From assembly GCF_902489365.1 (NCBI RefSeq), contig NZ_CABTZR010000017.1:1-40039 (forward strand): 40,039 nucleotides of DNA, read 5' to 3'. Positions within the stretch are counted from its first letter, which is position 1, and every line of letters begins with the position of its first letter. Both the position numbers and the translations under genes were made by a program. Below are positions 1 to 7,892 of the stretch, in pieces. The notes beneath the pieces are model-generated. The model did no database searches. It had not been told where the DNA came from and worked only from the letters and a program-made list of their open reading frames with translations. The stretch comes from an uncultured Corynebacterium sp. (GTDB lineage Bacteria; Actinomycetota; Actinomycetes; Mycobacteriales; Mycobacteriaceae).

Positions 1-231
1 CTCTGCGTTGCTTCGTGCCCAGAGAGGTCTTTACACTCTCCTCAGCACCTGACGTGGCGTGCGAATGCACGCCAGCCGGCAACATCAAGGCCGGACTAAC
101 TTTGGATAACGATACGGTAACAGAGCGTAACGATCGAGACGTTCTCACACGCCGCCACCACTGGCAACACACTCGTCACACCAAACACGCGCGCCACCGT
201 TGAGCAGCACCTTTGCTTTAAGTGAAGATCA
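1..231. other. Left-edge noncoding region, probable promoter region of an off-window gene
   Basis: No convincing gene is seen here. A 62-codon reading frame on the plus strand (15-203) has no recognisable domain or ribosome binding site and was not called. The region lies downstream of tatD on the minus strand. In related actinobacteria tatD is followed by an rpf (resuscitation-promoting factor) gene and ksgA, so this DNA is likely the upstream region of an rpf gene that starts beyond position 1. It carries the GTAAC repeats listed separately. Confidence 0.4.
106..131. promoter_or_regulatory. GTAAC direct repeats, candidate MtrA box
   Basis: GTAAC occurs at 117-121 and again at 127-131, separated by five bases, with a related ATAAC at 106-110. 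Two GTAAC units about ten bases apart match the form described for MtrA response-regulator sites in actinobacteria. MtrA is known to act on rpf and cell-wall hydrolase genes in corynebacteria and mycobacteria. The repeats are seen directly. The assignment to MtrA and to an off-window rpf gene is inference. Confidence 0.45.
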
Positions 232-1056
232 TCACACTCCGAAGACTTCGGCGAAGGTTTCGGCCACCTCTGCGGCCAAGTCCTCCACCTCTTGGCCGCG
301 CGCCTGCGCCACGCAGCGGTATGTATAACCGATCAACGAAGATTGATTACGCGCACCGCGGAAGGGCTCCGGAGTCATGTACGGCGCGTCCGTTTCAATG
401 AGCAGCTGCCCGGCTGGCGCGAGCGCTGCGGCTTGGCGCATCTCTTCGTTGCGCTTGAACGTCACGTTGCCGGCAAAGGACAAAACGTAGCCACGCTCCA
501 GAGCCTCCTTGGCCACATCAAGTGGCGAGGAGAAACAGTGCAACATGACCTTCGGCACTTGAGCGCACTCTCCCAGCACGCGCATGAGCTCCTCATCTGC
601 CTCGCGATTGTGGATCATGAGCGTCTTTCCTACCTTGGCCGCCAATTCCGCGTGCCAACGAAGAGCCTCTTCCTGCACCTCGAGGGGCGCGGTGGTTTCC
701 GGCTCGTGGTGAATCCAATAGGTATCTAAGCCTGTCTCCCCGATGGCCACGCAACGCGGATCCGCAGCCATCTCGCTCAAGCGCGCGCGGGCAGCCCCAT
801 CAAGCTCATCCGCCTTAGTGGGGTGAATGGCGCACGCGGCATACACGTTGTCGAACTCGTGCGCTGCGGCCAGTGCCTTCTCCGCCTCAGCCAATCCATC
901 ACCCACGGTAACGATGCGCTCTATCCCGGCTGCGCGAGCACGCTCAACGAGCTCGGAATCATCGTCACGGCACGAGGCGAGGTGCGTGTGGGCGTCGATA
1001 AGCTGGCTCAACCCTTCTGCGGGCACGGGCGTGGGGCGTGGCTTCTTTTTAGACAT
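232..1056 (-). CDS. tatD: TatD family metal-dependent deoxyribonuclease
   Basis: A 274-residue cytoplasmic hydrolase of the TatD/YcfH family, which are metal-dependent 3'-5' nucleases of the amidohydrolase TIM-barrel fold. The N-terminal metal-binding HTH sits at residues 23-25. The family motifs GETGLD, MIHNREAD, LHCFSS and the C-terminal ETDAPYMTPEP follow in order, so the active site looks intact and the length is normal. The first 17 residues are a Lys/Pro-rich extension. The ATG at 1054-1056 lies only 24 bases from the divergent acetyltransferase start at 1081, so the two promoters must overlap the neighbouring coding sequence. tatD commonly sits between metG and an rpf gene in actinobacteria, which agrees with this location. 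Confidence 0.92.
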   Translation of the reverse strand: MSKKKPRPTPVPAEGLSQLIDAHTHLASCRDDDSELVERARAAGIERIVTVGDGLAEAEKALAAAHEFDNVYAACAIHPTKADELDGAARARLSEMAADPRCVAIGETGLDTYWIHHEPETTAPLEVQEEALRWHAELAAKVGKTLMIHNREADEELMRVLGECAQVPKVMLHCFSSPLDVAKEALERGYVLSFAGNVTFKRNEEMRQAAALAPAGQLLIETDAPYMTPEPFRGARNQSSLIGYTYRCVAQARGQEVEDLAAEVAETFAEVFGV

Positions 1057-1067
1057 GGCTGCGAGTG

Positions 1068-1073
1068 TAGTCT
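1068..1073 (+). promoter_or_regulatory. Putative -10 element of a leaderless acetyltransferase gene
   Basis: TAGTCT ends seven bases before the ATG at 1081, and no Shine-Dalgarno sequence lies between them. The spacing would put the transcription start on or next to the A of the ATG, the usual arrangement of leaderless genes in corynebacteria. The -35 region would lie within the 5' end of tatD. Inferred from spacing only. Confidence 0.4.
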
Positions 1074-1080
1074 TGCGCGC

Positions 1081-1575
1081 ATGATTATCCGTGAAGCGAC
1101 GGACGCCGACGTCCCCGCAATGACCGCCACCTTAAACTGGGCCATCCGGGAGACCCACTTCATTTTTCGCAGCGAACCCGCCACAGTGGAAGAGCGCACC
1201 GAATATCTCCACCAGCTGCGCCGCGAAAACTGTCCTTGTTTCGTGGCTTTCGATGACAATGGCGCGTACTTAGGCTGGGCACTCTACCGCCCCTACCGCG
1301 ATCCTAAGGTGTGGCGAGGATGCTACGAGACGACGATCTACGTTGATCCCACCGCCCACGGCCGTGGGATAGGTACGCGCTTGCTCGGTGCAGTCGTTCA
1401 CCATGCCCGCGAGGCGGAGCAGGTCCATACGCTGCTGGCACTCATCGTTGCGGACAACGCCGCATCCATCAAGTTGCATGAGAAGTTCGGCTTTGCCACT
1501 GTAGGAACGTTAAAAGAAGTCAGCCGCAAAGCTGGGCGCTGGATAGACCTCACCCACTTGCAACTCATGGTTTAA
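1081..1575 (+). CDS. GNAT N-acetyltransferase, phosphinothricin/methionine sulfoximine type
   Basis: A 164-residue protein with a complete GNAT fold. The acetyl-CoA-binding motif A reads VDPTAHGRGIGTRLL at about residues 92-106. It is followed by the DNAASIKLHEKFGF segment and a GRWIDL ending typical of the PAT/MddA subgroup, which acetylates phosphinothricin, methionine sulfoximine or related amino-acid analogues. The substrate here cannot be told from sequence. The ATG at 1081 was chosen over a longer upstream frame because the protein aligns from its MIIREAT start and a -10-like element precedes it. A second GNAT of the same subgroup follows after eight bases, so the two are probably co-transcribed and arose by duplication. 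Confidence 0.85.
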   Translation: MIIREATDADVPAMTATLNWAIRETHFIFRSEPATVEERTEYLHQLRRENCPCFVAFDDNGAYLGWALYRPYRDPKVWRGCYETTIYVDPTAHGRGIGTRLLGAVVHHAREAEQVHTLLALIVADNAASIKLHEKFGFATVGTLKEVSRKAGRWIDLTHLQLMV

Positions 1576-1583
1576 GGAACATC

Positions 1584-2087
1584 ATGCACGTCCGTCCCGC
1601 AGAGCTTGCCGACGCCCCCGCAATCGCCGCCATCTACAATGCCGCCTCCGCCGCGAAACCAGCTACCAACCTGGTGACATGGCAAGAATCCGTAGAAGAC
1701 CGCGAAACGTGGCTGGCACAGATGGAAAAGGATAATTATCCGGTCTACGTCGCCGTGGACGACGACGAAATCGTCGGTTGGGCCGCCTACTTCCAGTTCG
1801 TCACCCCAGCCATCTACTACGGCACGGCAGAGGACTCCATTTACATCGCGGAATCGGCGCGCGGCAAAGGCGTGGGCAGCGAGCTCATGGACACGCTCAT
1901 GGATCACGCGAAGGAAAATGACTACGTGGAGACGATGATCACCTACATCGTGGATACCAACGAGTCTTCCATTGCTCTGCACAAGAAGTTCGGCTTCGTG
2001 GAGACCGGTCGCATGCCCAATATCCACACCAAGGACGGCGTGCGCCTCGGCCTGGTGCACCTGCAGCGCGACTTCGACCGCTCCTAA
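1584..2087 (+). CDS. GNAT N-acetyltransferase, tandem paralogue
   Basis: A 167-residue GNAT acetyltransferase. Motif A is ESARGKGVGSELM near residues 93-105, and a DTNESSIALHKKFGFVETG segment follows, as in the phosphinothricin/methionine sulfoximine acetyltransferase group. AAGGAA precedes the ATG with short spacing. It starts eight bases after the stop of the preceding paralogue and shares its domain order and end (VHLQ versus THLQ), but the two are clearly diverged and so may differ in substrate. The surface loops are strongly acidic (DDDE, EDRE). No specific substrate can be assigned. Confidence 0.85.
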   Translation: MHVRPAELADAPAIAAIYNAASAAKPATNLVTWQESVEDRETWLAQMEKDNYPVYVAVDDDEIVGWAAYFQFVTPAIYYGTAEDSIYIAESARGKGVGSELMDTLMDHAKENDYVETMITYIVDTNESSIALHKKFGFVETGRMPNIHTKDGVRLGLVHLQRDFDRS

Positions 2088-2101
2088 AGCGGCTAGATTG
2101 C

Positions 2102-2154
2102 CGCCCCACCCCAGCGACGGCACTGTCTTACGCCCCGCCTCAGTGACGGCACTG
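2102..2154. repeat. Two-copy imperfect direct repeat, 29-base period
   Basis: Bases 2102-2125 and 2131-2154 are near-identical 24-base units, both ending in GACGGCACTG and both beginning CGCCCC. They differ at three positions and have a 29-base period. They lie in the 183-base gap between the acetyltransferase genes and the convergent higA. Two units are too few for a CRISPR array and no cas gene is nearby. Function unknown. Confidence 0.6.
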
Positions 2155-2157
2155 CCA

Positions 2158-2212
2158 TTGTTGCCAAAGAGCTGGCCAGATCTTGAGGCGAAGCGGGAAA
2201 CTTTGGCAACAA
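2158..2212. repeat. 12-base perfect inverted repeat, possible terminator or small repeat element
   Basis: TTGTTGCCAAAG at 2158-2169 is exactly complementary to CTTTGGCAACAA at 2201-2212 with 31 bases between. The element lies between convergent genes (acetyltransferase and higA), so it could act as a bidirectional transcription stop, although no T-run is seen. The core GTTGCCAAAG occurs again at 34480-34489 within another intergenic hairpin, which may indicate a dispersed element. Confidence 0.5.
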
Positions 2213-2270
2213 CGGCGACTTCGACTTAAGCAACTCATCCTGCGCTACGCGGTCACAGACGGCAAACGCG

Positions 2271-2588
2271 TTAAGCCGACGCTGCCTGAAGCGGCACAAT
2301 ATCGTCCAACTCAGCAAGAATTTTGTCTTCTGCGACATCCAAGTCGTAGTGAGTCTGCAGCCCGAGCCAAAACTGTGGGGACATTCCAAAATATTTGGCC
2401 AAACGAAGAGCCGTATCGGCGGTAATAGCCCGCTTTCCGTGGACGATTTCGTTAATACGTCGAGGCGGGACCCCTATCGAAACAGCGAGTTTGTGTTGGG
2501 TAATCCCCATGTCCTTGAGAAAATCCTCCATAAGGATTTCACCTGGGTGCACCGGGGGGAGCTTGTTAGTGGTAGTCAACGATCTCAA
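2271..2588 (-). CDS. higA: HigA family antitoxin
   Basis: A 105-residue XRE-type helix-turn-helix protein of the HigA/VapI family. The family hallmark HPGEILMEDFL is at about residues 14-24. The HTH core follows (TQHKLAVSIGVPPRRINEIVHGK), and then the ITADTALRLAKYFGMSPQFWLGLQ signature. It should neutralise HigB by binding it and should repress the shared promoter. The gene overlaps the end of higB by 23 bases, the usual toxin-first order of higBA operons. The C-terminal tail is acidic. The pair sits in repeat-containing DNA between housekeeping genes, which fits horizontal acquisition. Confidence 0.93.
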   Translation of the reverse strand: MRSLTTTNKLPPVHPGEILMEDFLKDMGITQHKLAVSIGVPPRRINEIVHGKRAITADTALRLAKYFGMSPQFWLGLQTHYDLDVAEDKILAELDDIVPLQAASA

Positions 2589-2847
2589 CCTCCTCTGGCC
2601 CTAAAGCGGTCCACCGGAAGCAGATCCGCCATTGGTCATTGATACGAATACTATATTGACCCCGCCGATCGCCCTTCAAAGCTTCGAGCCTATTTCCTGG
2701 AGGAATCCGAAGCTCATCGAGCCTCTGAACGTAGCCCAATTGCCTCAGCTTGCGAAGAGCTACCGAGTGAATACGTGAATCAATCGAGAGCACCCTCTCT
2801 CGATTCCATAGACGCTCAGTGGCCCTATCCGCGAACGACTGAATCAT
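2566..2847 (-). CDS. higB: HigB family RelE-fold toxin
   Basis: A 93-residue RelE/ParE-superfamily toxin of the HigB type, expected to cleave mRNA on the ribosome. The family pattern is clear: MIQSFADRATERLW at the start, then an LRQLGYVQRLDELRIPPGNRLEALKG block and a C-terminal QYSIRINDQWRICFRW followed by EIVDYH. The ATG at 2845-2847 was chosen because homologues begin at MIxSF; the open frame extends 12 codons further upstream without support. The length is normal and no damage is visible, so the module is probably functional. Confidence 0.92.
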   Translation of the reverse strand: MIQSFADRATERLWNRERVLSIDSRIHSVALRKLRQLGYVQRLDELRIPPGNRLEALKGDRRGQYSIRINDQWRICFRWTALGPEEVEIVDYH

Positions 2848-2892
2848 AAACGCACCATACCCCCTTATAACGCAACACGTCAATAACGCGAG

Positions 2893-2912
2893 ACGTTAAA
2901 TCTATCTAACGT
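2893..2912. promoter_or_regulatory. Inverted repeat upstream of higBA, candidate HigA operator
   Basis: ACGTTA at 2893-2898 is complementary to TAACGT at 2907-2912 with an eight-base spacer. It lies 46-65 bases upstream of the higB start, where a promoter is expected, and a TTATAA sequence lies between it and the gene. HigA antitoxins bind dyads of this size in their own promoters. The palindrome is seen; the binding is inferred. Confidence 0.45.
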
Positions 2913-2948
2913 TGTAACACAAAAGCTACCCCAACTGTCGAGAACCGG

Positions 2949-4142
2949 CTAGGCGGCGAGCTCGTCGTCGATGTAGACACGCGTCGTTGCACGCAGGCCC
3001 GCGACCAGCATGCACAAGCTGAGCACCATGAGACCGATAAGCACAGCGGTCCAATCGCCGGTGGCCCCGCGCACCACTCCCACGGACAGCGGTACCAGGC
3101 CTGCCAGGATGTAGCCGCCCGGCTGAACGAAGCCGGACAACCGCGCGGTCGTCAACGCACTTCGCGTGCGTGCAGTGAGCAGAGCAAGCGCCAATGGGAA
3201 GCACATACCGCCGATCCCCATCAACGAGGCCCAGACCAAGGGGGCGGCGTCGGCAGCCACCAGCACTCCGCCCCACCCAGCACACGTACACAACGCCAGC
3301 ACGAAGGGAACGGGCGCCAAGCGATCCAAGCGAGAAATGAGCCACGGCATAACCACGCCGCCGAGAATATTGAAGACTCCGATGACAGCCAGCGCCACGC
3401 TGGCGGTGTTCTCACTCACGCCTTTTTCCACCAGCATGCGCGGCAGCCAGCCCATCTGGACATAGGCCATGGTGGACTGCAATCCAAAGAAAAAGAGCAT
3501 CGCCACCGCTGTGGGCGAGGTGAACATGGGGCGTTGCGCGCCCGTGCCATCAACCGTTCCGTGGGCGACGTCCCTTCCAGCTTGCGGAAGGACCACTATC
3601 CAAGCCACCAGCTGGGCAATGGCGGGAAGACACCAGATCCACAACGCACCTTGCCACGATTTTTGTGTCACCGCGGACAACGGGCCGAGGGCGCTGGAAA
3701 CGCCCAACATCGTGGTGTAGGTGGTCATCAGCGCCACCAGCGTGCGGCCCGACCCATGCTGCTTGATCCATGCGGGAAGCAGCACATTTGCCAGCGCGAT
3801 GCCGGCAACAACGCACAGGGTAAGCGCTACGAAAAGCGAAAAGCTACTTACCCATGGACGCAGGCCAAGCCCCACGACCAAGGCCACCGTGCCGCCGGCC
3901 AAGGTACGGCTGAGCCCCACGCGGCGCGCGAGGGGAACCGCTGCCAATCCCATGGCGGCAAAACACAGCCCCGGCAGCGCGGTCAACAAACCTGCCTGCC
4001 CAGAGCTGATTCCAAAGAAGTCTTGGATCTGTCCCAGCACCGTTGCTACCGAAGCAATACCGGAACGCAGGTTCAGCGCGGTCAGGCAAACAACTGTGAA
4101 GAGTAGGACGGGCGCAAGCGTGCGCCGAAACGCCAAGCCCAC
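2949..4142 (-). CDS. MFS transporter, CynX/NimT (cyanate permease-like) family
   Basis: About 397 residues with roughly twelve hydrophobic segments and no soluble domain. It begins with LTALNLRSGIASVATVLGQI and contains GQAGLLTALPGLCFAAMG, the pattern of the CynX/NimT/YycB branch of the major facilitator superfamily. Members have been linked to cyanate, 2-nitroimidazole or other small-molecule transport, and the substrate cannot be predicted. The start is uncertain. The longest frame begins with a GTG at 4169 and overlaps the end of metG. A GTG at 4142 or a TTG at 4136, just after AGAAGGGG, avoids or reduces the overlap. It follows metG on the same strand almost without a gap and may be co-transcribed. 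Confidence 0.82.
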   Translation of the reverse strand: MGLAFRRTLAPVLLFTVVCLTALNLRSGIASVATVLGQIQDFFGISSGQAGLLTALPGLCFAAMGLAAVPLARRVGLSRTLAGGTVALVVGLGLRPWVSSFSLFVALTLCVVAGIALANVLLPAWIKQHGSGRTLVALMTTYTTMLGVSSALGPLSAVTQKSWQGALWIWCLPAIAQLVAWIVVLPQAGRDVAHGTVDGTGAQRPMFTSPTAVAMLFFFGLQSTMAYVQMGWLPRMLVEKGVSENTASVALAVIGVFNILGGVVMPWLISRLDRLAPVPFVLALCTCAGWGGVLVAADAAPLVWASLMGIGGMCFPLALALLTARTRSALTTARLSGFVQPGGYILAGLVPLSVGVVRGATGDWTAVLIGLMVLSLCMLVAGLRATTRVYIDDELAA

Positions 4143-4147
4143 CCCTT

Positions 4148-5980
4148 CTACTTCTGAACCGGGGCCCACTCAGGGCCGGTCTCACCGAGCTCTGGGGCAA
4201 GCTTTGCCACCAGCGGCTTCGGCTTCTGCAGCGCGGTGCCCGGAGTTATATCGAAACGCTTCCACGCGGCCTGCTGCGCGGAATAGTCACCCGTGATGAT
4301 CGGGTACGGGTGATTCTCCGGCGGAAGGTTTACGCCAACGAGCTCAACCGGCATGTCATCCGCTACTTCCTCGATGCGCGGCTGCGCAGCCCACACTCCC
4401 TCGCGGCCCAGGGTCTCGTGCACCTTTTGGGCGGTAAAGGGCAGGAACGGGGTCAGCATCACGTTGCAATCGGAGACTACCTGCAGCGCAGTCCACAGCA
4501 CCGTGGCCAGGCGCTCACGTTGGGTCTCATCCTTGGCCAGCTTCCACGGCTCCATAGCAGCTATGTAGGCATTGGCCTCACCCACGACGTGCATGATGGC
4601 GGTCATGGCCTGCTTGAACTTGGACTGCTCGAGGAAGCCCGCGGCGGTGGCGAAGGTTTCCTCTGCCAGGGACAGGATGTCCTTATCCGCCTGCTCCAGC
4701 GCGGCCGGTGCCGGCACCTCACCGAAGTTCTTGTGGGCCATCGACACGGTGCGGTTAACCAAATTGCCCCAGCCGTTGGCTAGCTCGTTGTTAATGCGGC
4801 GCACGAACTCATCCCAGGTGAAGTCGGTGTCGTTGTTTTCCGGACCGGCAACGGCGATAAAGTAGCGCAGTGCATCCGGACCAAATTCCTCAAGGAAGTC
4901 CTTGACGTAGATAACGACGCCCTTGGAGGAGGAGAACTTAGACCCGGACATGGTCAGGTATTCCGAAGACACAATCTCCGTCGGCAGATTGAGCTCACCG
5001 TAGGTGTGCAGCTGACCGCCCTTAGAGCCCTTGCCGGCGTAACCCAAGAGCTCAGCCGGCCAGATCTGGGAGTGGAAGGTGATGTTGTCCTTGCCCTGGA
5101 AGTAGTAGTGGCGTGCCTGCGGGTTCTGCCAGTAGTCCTTCCACGCATCCGGGTTGCCGGTGCGGTGTGCCCACTCGATGGAAGAAGACAGGTAACCAAT
5201 GACCGCGTCGAACCACACATAGAGCTTCTTCGCACCATTGTCCTCCCAGCCTTCAACCGGAATGGGAATGCCCCAGTCGATGTCTCGTGTCATGGTGCGC
5301 GGGCGCATGTCCTCCAGCAGGTTGAGGGAGAACTTGAGAACGTTGGGGCGCCAATCCTCACGAGTCTTCAGCCACTCTTCGAGGACCTCCTTGACCGCAG
5401 GCAGGTCCAGCAGGAAGTGCTCGGTATCGATGAACTCTGGTGTTTCACCGTTGATCTTGGATACTGGGTTAATAAGGTCCACCGGATCGAGCTGGTTGCC
5501 GCAGTTATCGCACTGGTCACCGCGCGCGCCATCGGCGCCACACAACGGGCAGGTGCCCTCAATGTAGCGGTCCGGCAAAGTGCGGCCAGTGGACGGCGAG
5601 ATCGCGCCCTGGGTGGTCTCCTTAATCATGTAGCCGTTCTCGTACAGCCCCTTGAACAGCTCCTGCACCACCGCGTAATGGTTGCGCGTCGTGGTACGGG
5701 TAAAGAGGTCATAAGACAGGCCGAGCCCAGCCAGGTCGGTGACAATCTGGCGGTTGTAGCGATCCGCCAACTCACGCACCGTCACGCCTTCCTTGTCCGC
5801 CTGCACCAGCAGCGGGGTGCCGTGCTCGTCGGTACCGGAAACCATGAGGACGTCGTTGCCACGCATTCGCTGGAAACGGGCGAACACGTCGGACGGAACA
5901 CCGAAGCCCGCCACGTGTCCGATGTGGCGGGGTCCGTTGGCATAGGGCCAAGCAACATTAACGACAACTGTCTCAGTCAT
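4148..5980 (-). CDS. metG: Methionine--tRNA ligase
   Basis: A 610-residue class I aminoacyl-tRNA synthetase that charges tRNA-Met. The HIGH motif is at residues 19-22. A zinc-binding knuckle with Cys144, Cys147, Cys157 and Cys160 interrupts the Rossmann fold, and the KMSKS loop appears as KFSSS. The anticodon-binding helical domain follows. There is no C-terminal EMAPII-like tRNA-binding domain, as is usual for the short actinobacterial form. The ATG at 5978-5980 was chosen because homologues begin MTETVVVNVAWPYANG; the frame stays open 51 codons further into the terminator region without coding character. It lies downstream of betP on the same strand, as in C. glutamicum. Confidence 0.97.
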   Translation of the reverse strand: MTETVVVNVAWPYANGPRHIGHVAGFGVPSDVFARFQRMRGNDVLMVSGTDEHGTPLLVQADKEGVTVRELADRYNRQIVTDLAGLGLSYDLFTRTTTRNHYAVVQELFKGLYENGYMIKETTQGAISPSTGRTLPDRYIEGTCPLCGADGARGDQCDNCGNQLDPVDLINPVSKINGETPEFIDTEHFLLDLPAVKEVLEEWLKTREDWRPNVLKFSLNLLEDMRPRTMTRDIDWGIPIPVEGWEDNGAKKLYVWFDAVIGYLSSSIEWAHRTGNPDAWKDYWQNPQARHYYFQGKDNITFHSQIWPAELLGYAGKGSKGGQLHTYGELNLPTEIVSSEYLTMSGSKFSSSKGVVIYVKDFLEEFGPDALRYFIAVAGPENNDTDFTWDEFVRRINNELANGWGNLVNRTVSMAHKNFGEVPAPAALEQADKDILSLAEETFATAAGFLEQSKFKQAMTAIMHVVGEANAYIAAMEPWKLAKDETQRERLATVLWTALQVVSDCNVMLTPFLPFTAQKVHETLGREGVWAAQPRIEEVADDMPVELVGVNLPPENHPYPIITGDYSAQQAAWKRFDITPGTALQKPKPLVAKLAPELGETGPEWAPVQK

Positions 5981-5997
5981 GGCCCCTACTCTATCGA

Positions 5998-6031
5998 ACA
6001 CCCCCTCACCGGCAATGCAGTGAGGGGGTGT
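5998..6031. terminator. Hairpin between betP and metG
   Basis: ACACCCCCTCAC at 5998-6009 is perfectly complementary to GTGAGGGGGTGT at 6020-6031 with a ten-base loop. It lies just after the betP stop and before the metG start, both on the minus strand. A clear T-run is missing, so termination may be partial. The GC-rich 12-base stem makes a transcription stop the most likely role. Confidence 0.65.
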
Positions 6032-6053
6032 AGGAATGTTGCTCGAGCCAGAA

Positions 6054-7892
6054 CTAGTCCTTGTGGCTGTGCTGGCGACGGCGGGCCTTGAAGGCTTGCT
6101 CGCGCTGGAACTCACGGTGCAAGCGACGTTCACGCGCCAGCTTACGCTGGAAGGCCTGGGACTCGCGGTACTCGCGGTAAATCACGTCATTGCTCAAGTC
6201 CTTGAAAATAGCGAACATGAGCCCGATGAGGATGAAGAGGAATGGCAGCGCCGCCACGATGGTGACGTTCTGCAGGTTCGACAGGGAATCCTCACTCGAC
6301 AGAAGCAGGGTCAGGCCGACAGCTGCGGTGAGCACACCCCACGCCGCGGACAGCCACGGCTTGGCGGTGGTGGCACCGGACTGGGACATCGAGCCCATGA
6401 CTGTCGACGCCGAGTCGGCCGACGTAATGAAGAACGTAGCAAGCAGCAGGGCTGCAACGATACCCGCAACGAAACCACCAGGCAGGCTCTGCAGAAGGTT
6501 AAACAGCTCCTGCTCTGCGGACTCACCGGAGATGGAGTTGCCGTTCTGCTCCATGTGGATAGCGGTGCCACCGAAGATGGCGAACCACACGGTGGAGACA
6601 CCCGCCGGAACCAAGAGCACGCCAACGCAAAACTCACGGACCGAGCGGCCACGCGAAATACGGGCGAGGAACATGCCTACGAACGGCGACCAGGAAACCC
6701 ACCAAGCCCAGTAGAAAATGGTCCACGTCGACAGCCACTCGCCGGCAGTTCCGTTATCAGACTCCGCAGTACGAGCAATCATCTCGGTGAAGTTCGCCAG
6801 GTAGTTACCAATCGAACCCGGAATCTGATTCAGGATAGAGACTGTAGGACCAAAGATGAACACGAAAATAGCCAGCAGAGCGGCCAGAACCATGTTGGTG
6901 TTGGACAGGTACTGAATACCCTTGCCCACACCGGACATGGCCGACAGGATAAAGGCTAGGGTCAGCACAAGAACGATACCAACGACGACTTTTTGCGTTG
7001 GGTTCTCAATAATTCCGGAGGCCTGCAAGCCTGCCTGAATCTGCATGGCACCCAGGCCCAGCGAGCAGGCAGTGCCGAAGACCGTGGCGAAAATAGCCAA
7101 AATATCAATAACCTTGCCCACGGCGCCGTCGGCGGCGCGCTGTCCGATGAGCGGCACGAAGGTCTGGCTCAACAGCTGCTTACGGCCGATACGGAAGGTG
7201 GAATAAGCGATGGCAAGGCCCACGATGGCATATACCGCCCACGGGTGGAGAGTCCAGTGGAACATGGCCGTGGCCATTGATGTTCCTACCTCATGCTCAC
7301 CATGGCCCGGTACACCGTTCTTAAAGTAATTAAGCGGCTCGGAAGCGCCGTAGAACATTAAGCCAATGCCCATGCCGGCCGCAAACATCATCGCAATCCA
7401 AGAGACCGTGGAAAATTCCGGCTCCTCGTTGATCTTGCCCAAGCGAATGGTGCCGAACTTAGAGGCAGCAATGCAGATGACAAAAACAACGAAGATGGTC
7501 CCGAAGAGCACATAAGCCCAACCGAAGTTATTCACCACGAAGCTCAGGGCATCGCTCGAGAAGGAGGCAAAACTCTCAGGCGCAGCCAGGCCCCATGCTA
7601 CGAAGGCTGCTACGAGTAGGCCGGCGATGCCCACGATGCTCCAGTCAATCGGCGAATCGATGCCACCGGGCCCGTACTCGTCCTCTTCGGCTTCTACTGG
7701 CACAGGCGCAGCCGTAGGATCAAACTCCTTATTGGTGAGCATGTCCTGGAGCTGGCTCGTGGCTGAGGATGCCTCGAGGCGCTCGTCGACAGTTCGGTAT
7801 TCCTCCACCGCAGCCGGCGAGCTCTGTCCTTGGGAGGCAGCCGAAGACACCCCCGTGTCCTTTAGATTGTCTGCATTCGTCGAGTCTGTCAT
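6054..7892 (-). CDS. betP: BCCT family glycine betaine transporter BetP
   Basis: A 612-residue sodium-coupled carrier of the betaine/choline/carnitine family, expected to import glycine betaine under hyperosmotic stress. The long acidic N-terminal tail (about residues 1-80) precedes twelve predicted membrane segments. The glycine-rich AAGMGIG of segment 3 is at 171-177, and the betaine-binding aromatic set appears as W397, W398 and W401. The C-terminal cytoplasmic tail of about 50 residues is rich in Arg and Lys, like the osmosensing tail of C. glutamicum BetP. LcoP and EctP are alternatives, but the tail and the location beside metG and rsmI favour BetP. Confidence 0.9.
   Translation of the reverse strand: MTDSTNADNLKDTGVSSAASQGQSSPAAVEEYRTVDERLEASSATSQLQDMLTNKEFDPTAAPVPVEAEEDEYGPGGIDSPIDWSIVGIAGLLVAAFVAWGLAAPESFASFSSDALSFVVNNFGWAYVLFGTIFVVFVICIAASKFGTIRLGKINEEPEFSTVSWIAMMFAAGMGIGLMFYGASEPLNYFKNGVPGHGEHEVGTSMATAMFHWTLHPWAVYAIVGLAIAYSTFRIGRKQLLSQTFVPLIGQRAADGAVGKVIDILAIFATVFGTACSLGLGAMQIQAGLQASGIIENPTQKVVVGIVLVLTLAFILSAMSGVGKGIQYLSNTNMVLAALLAIFVFIFGPTVSILNQIPGSIGNYLANFTEMIARTAESDNGTAGEWLSTWTIFYWAWWVSWSPFVGMFLARISRGRSVREFCVGVLLVPAGVSTVWFAIFGGTAIHMEQNGNSISGESAEQELFNLLQSLPGGFVAGIVAALLLATFFITSADSASTVMGSMSQSGATTAKPWLSAAWGVLTAAVGLTLLLSSEDSLSNLQNVTIVAALPFLFILIGLMFAIFKDLSNDVIYREYRESQAFQRKLARERRLHREFQREQAFKARRRQHSHKD

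Noticed and set aside
15..203. Short plus-strand reading frame at the left edge
   Set aside because: No domain, no ribosome site, and it overlies the GTAAC repeats of a likely promoter.
2102..2154. Possible CRISPR array
   Set aside because: Only two imperfect units with a 5-base spacer and no cas genes.
5006..6959. Long plus-strand frames opposite metG and betP
   Set aside because: They are antisense to two well-supported genes and show no family motifs or start signals.
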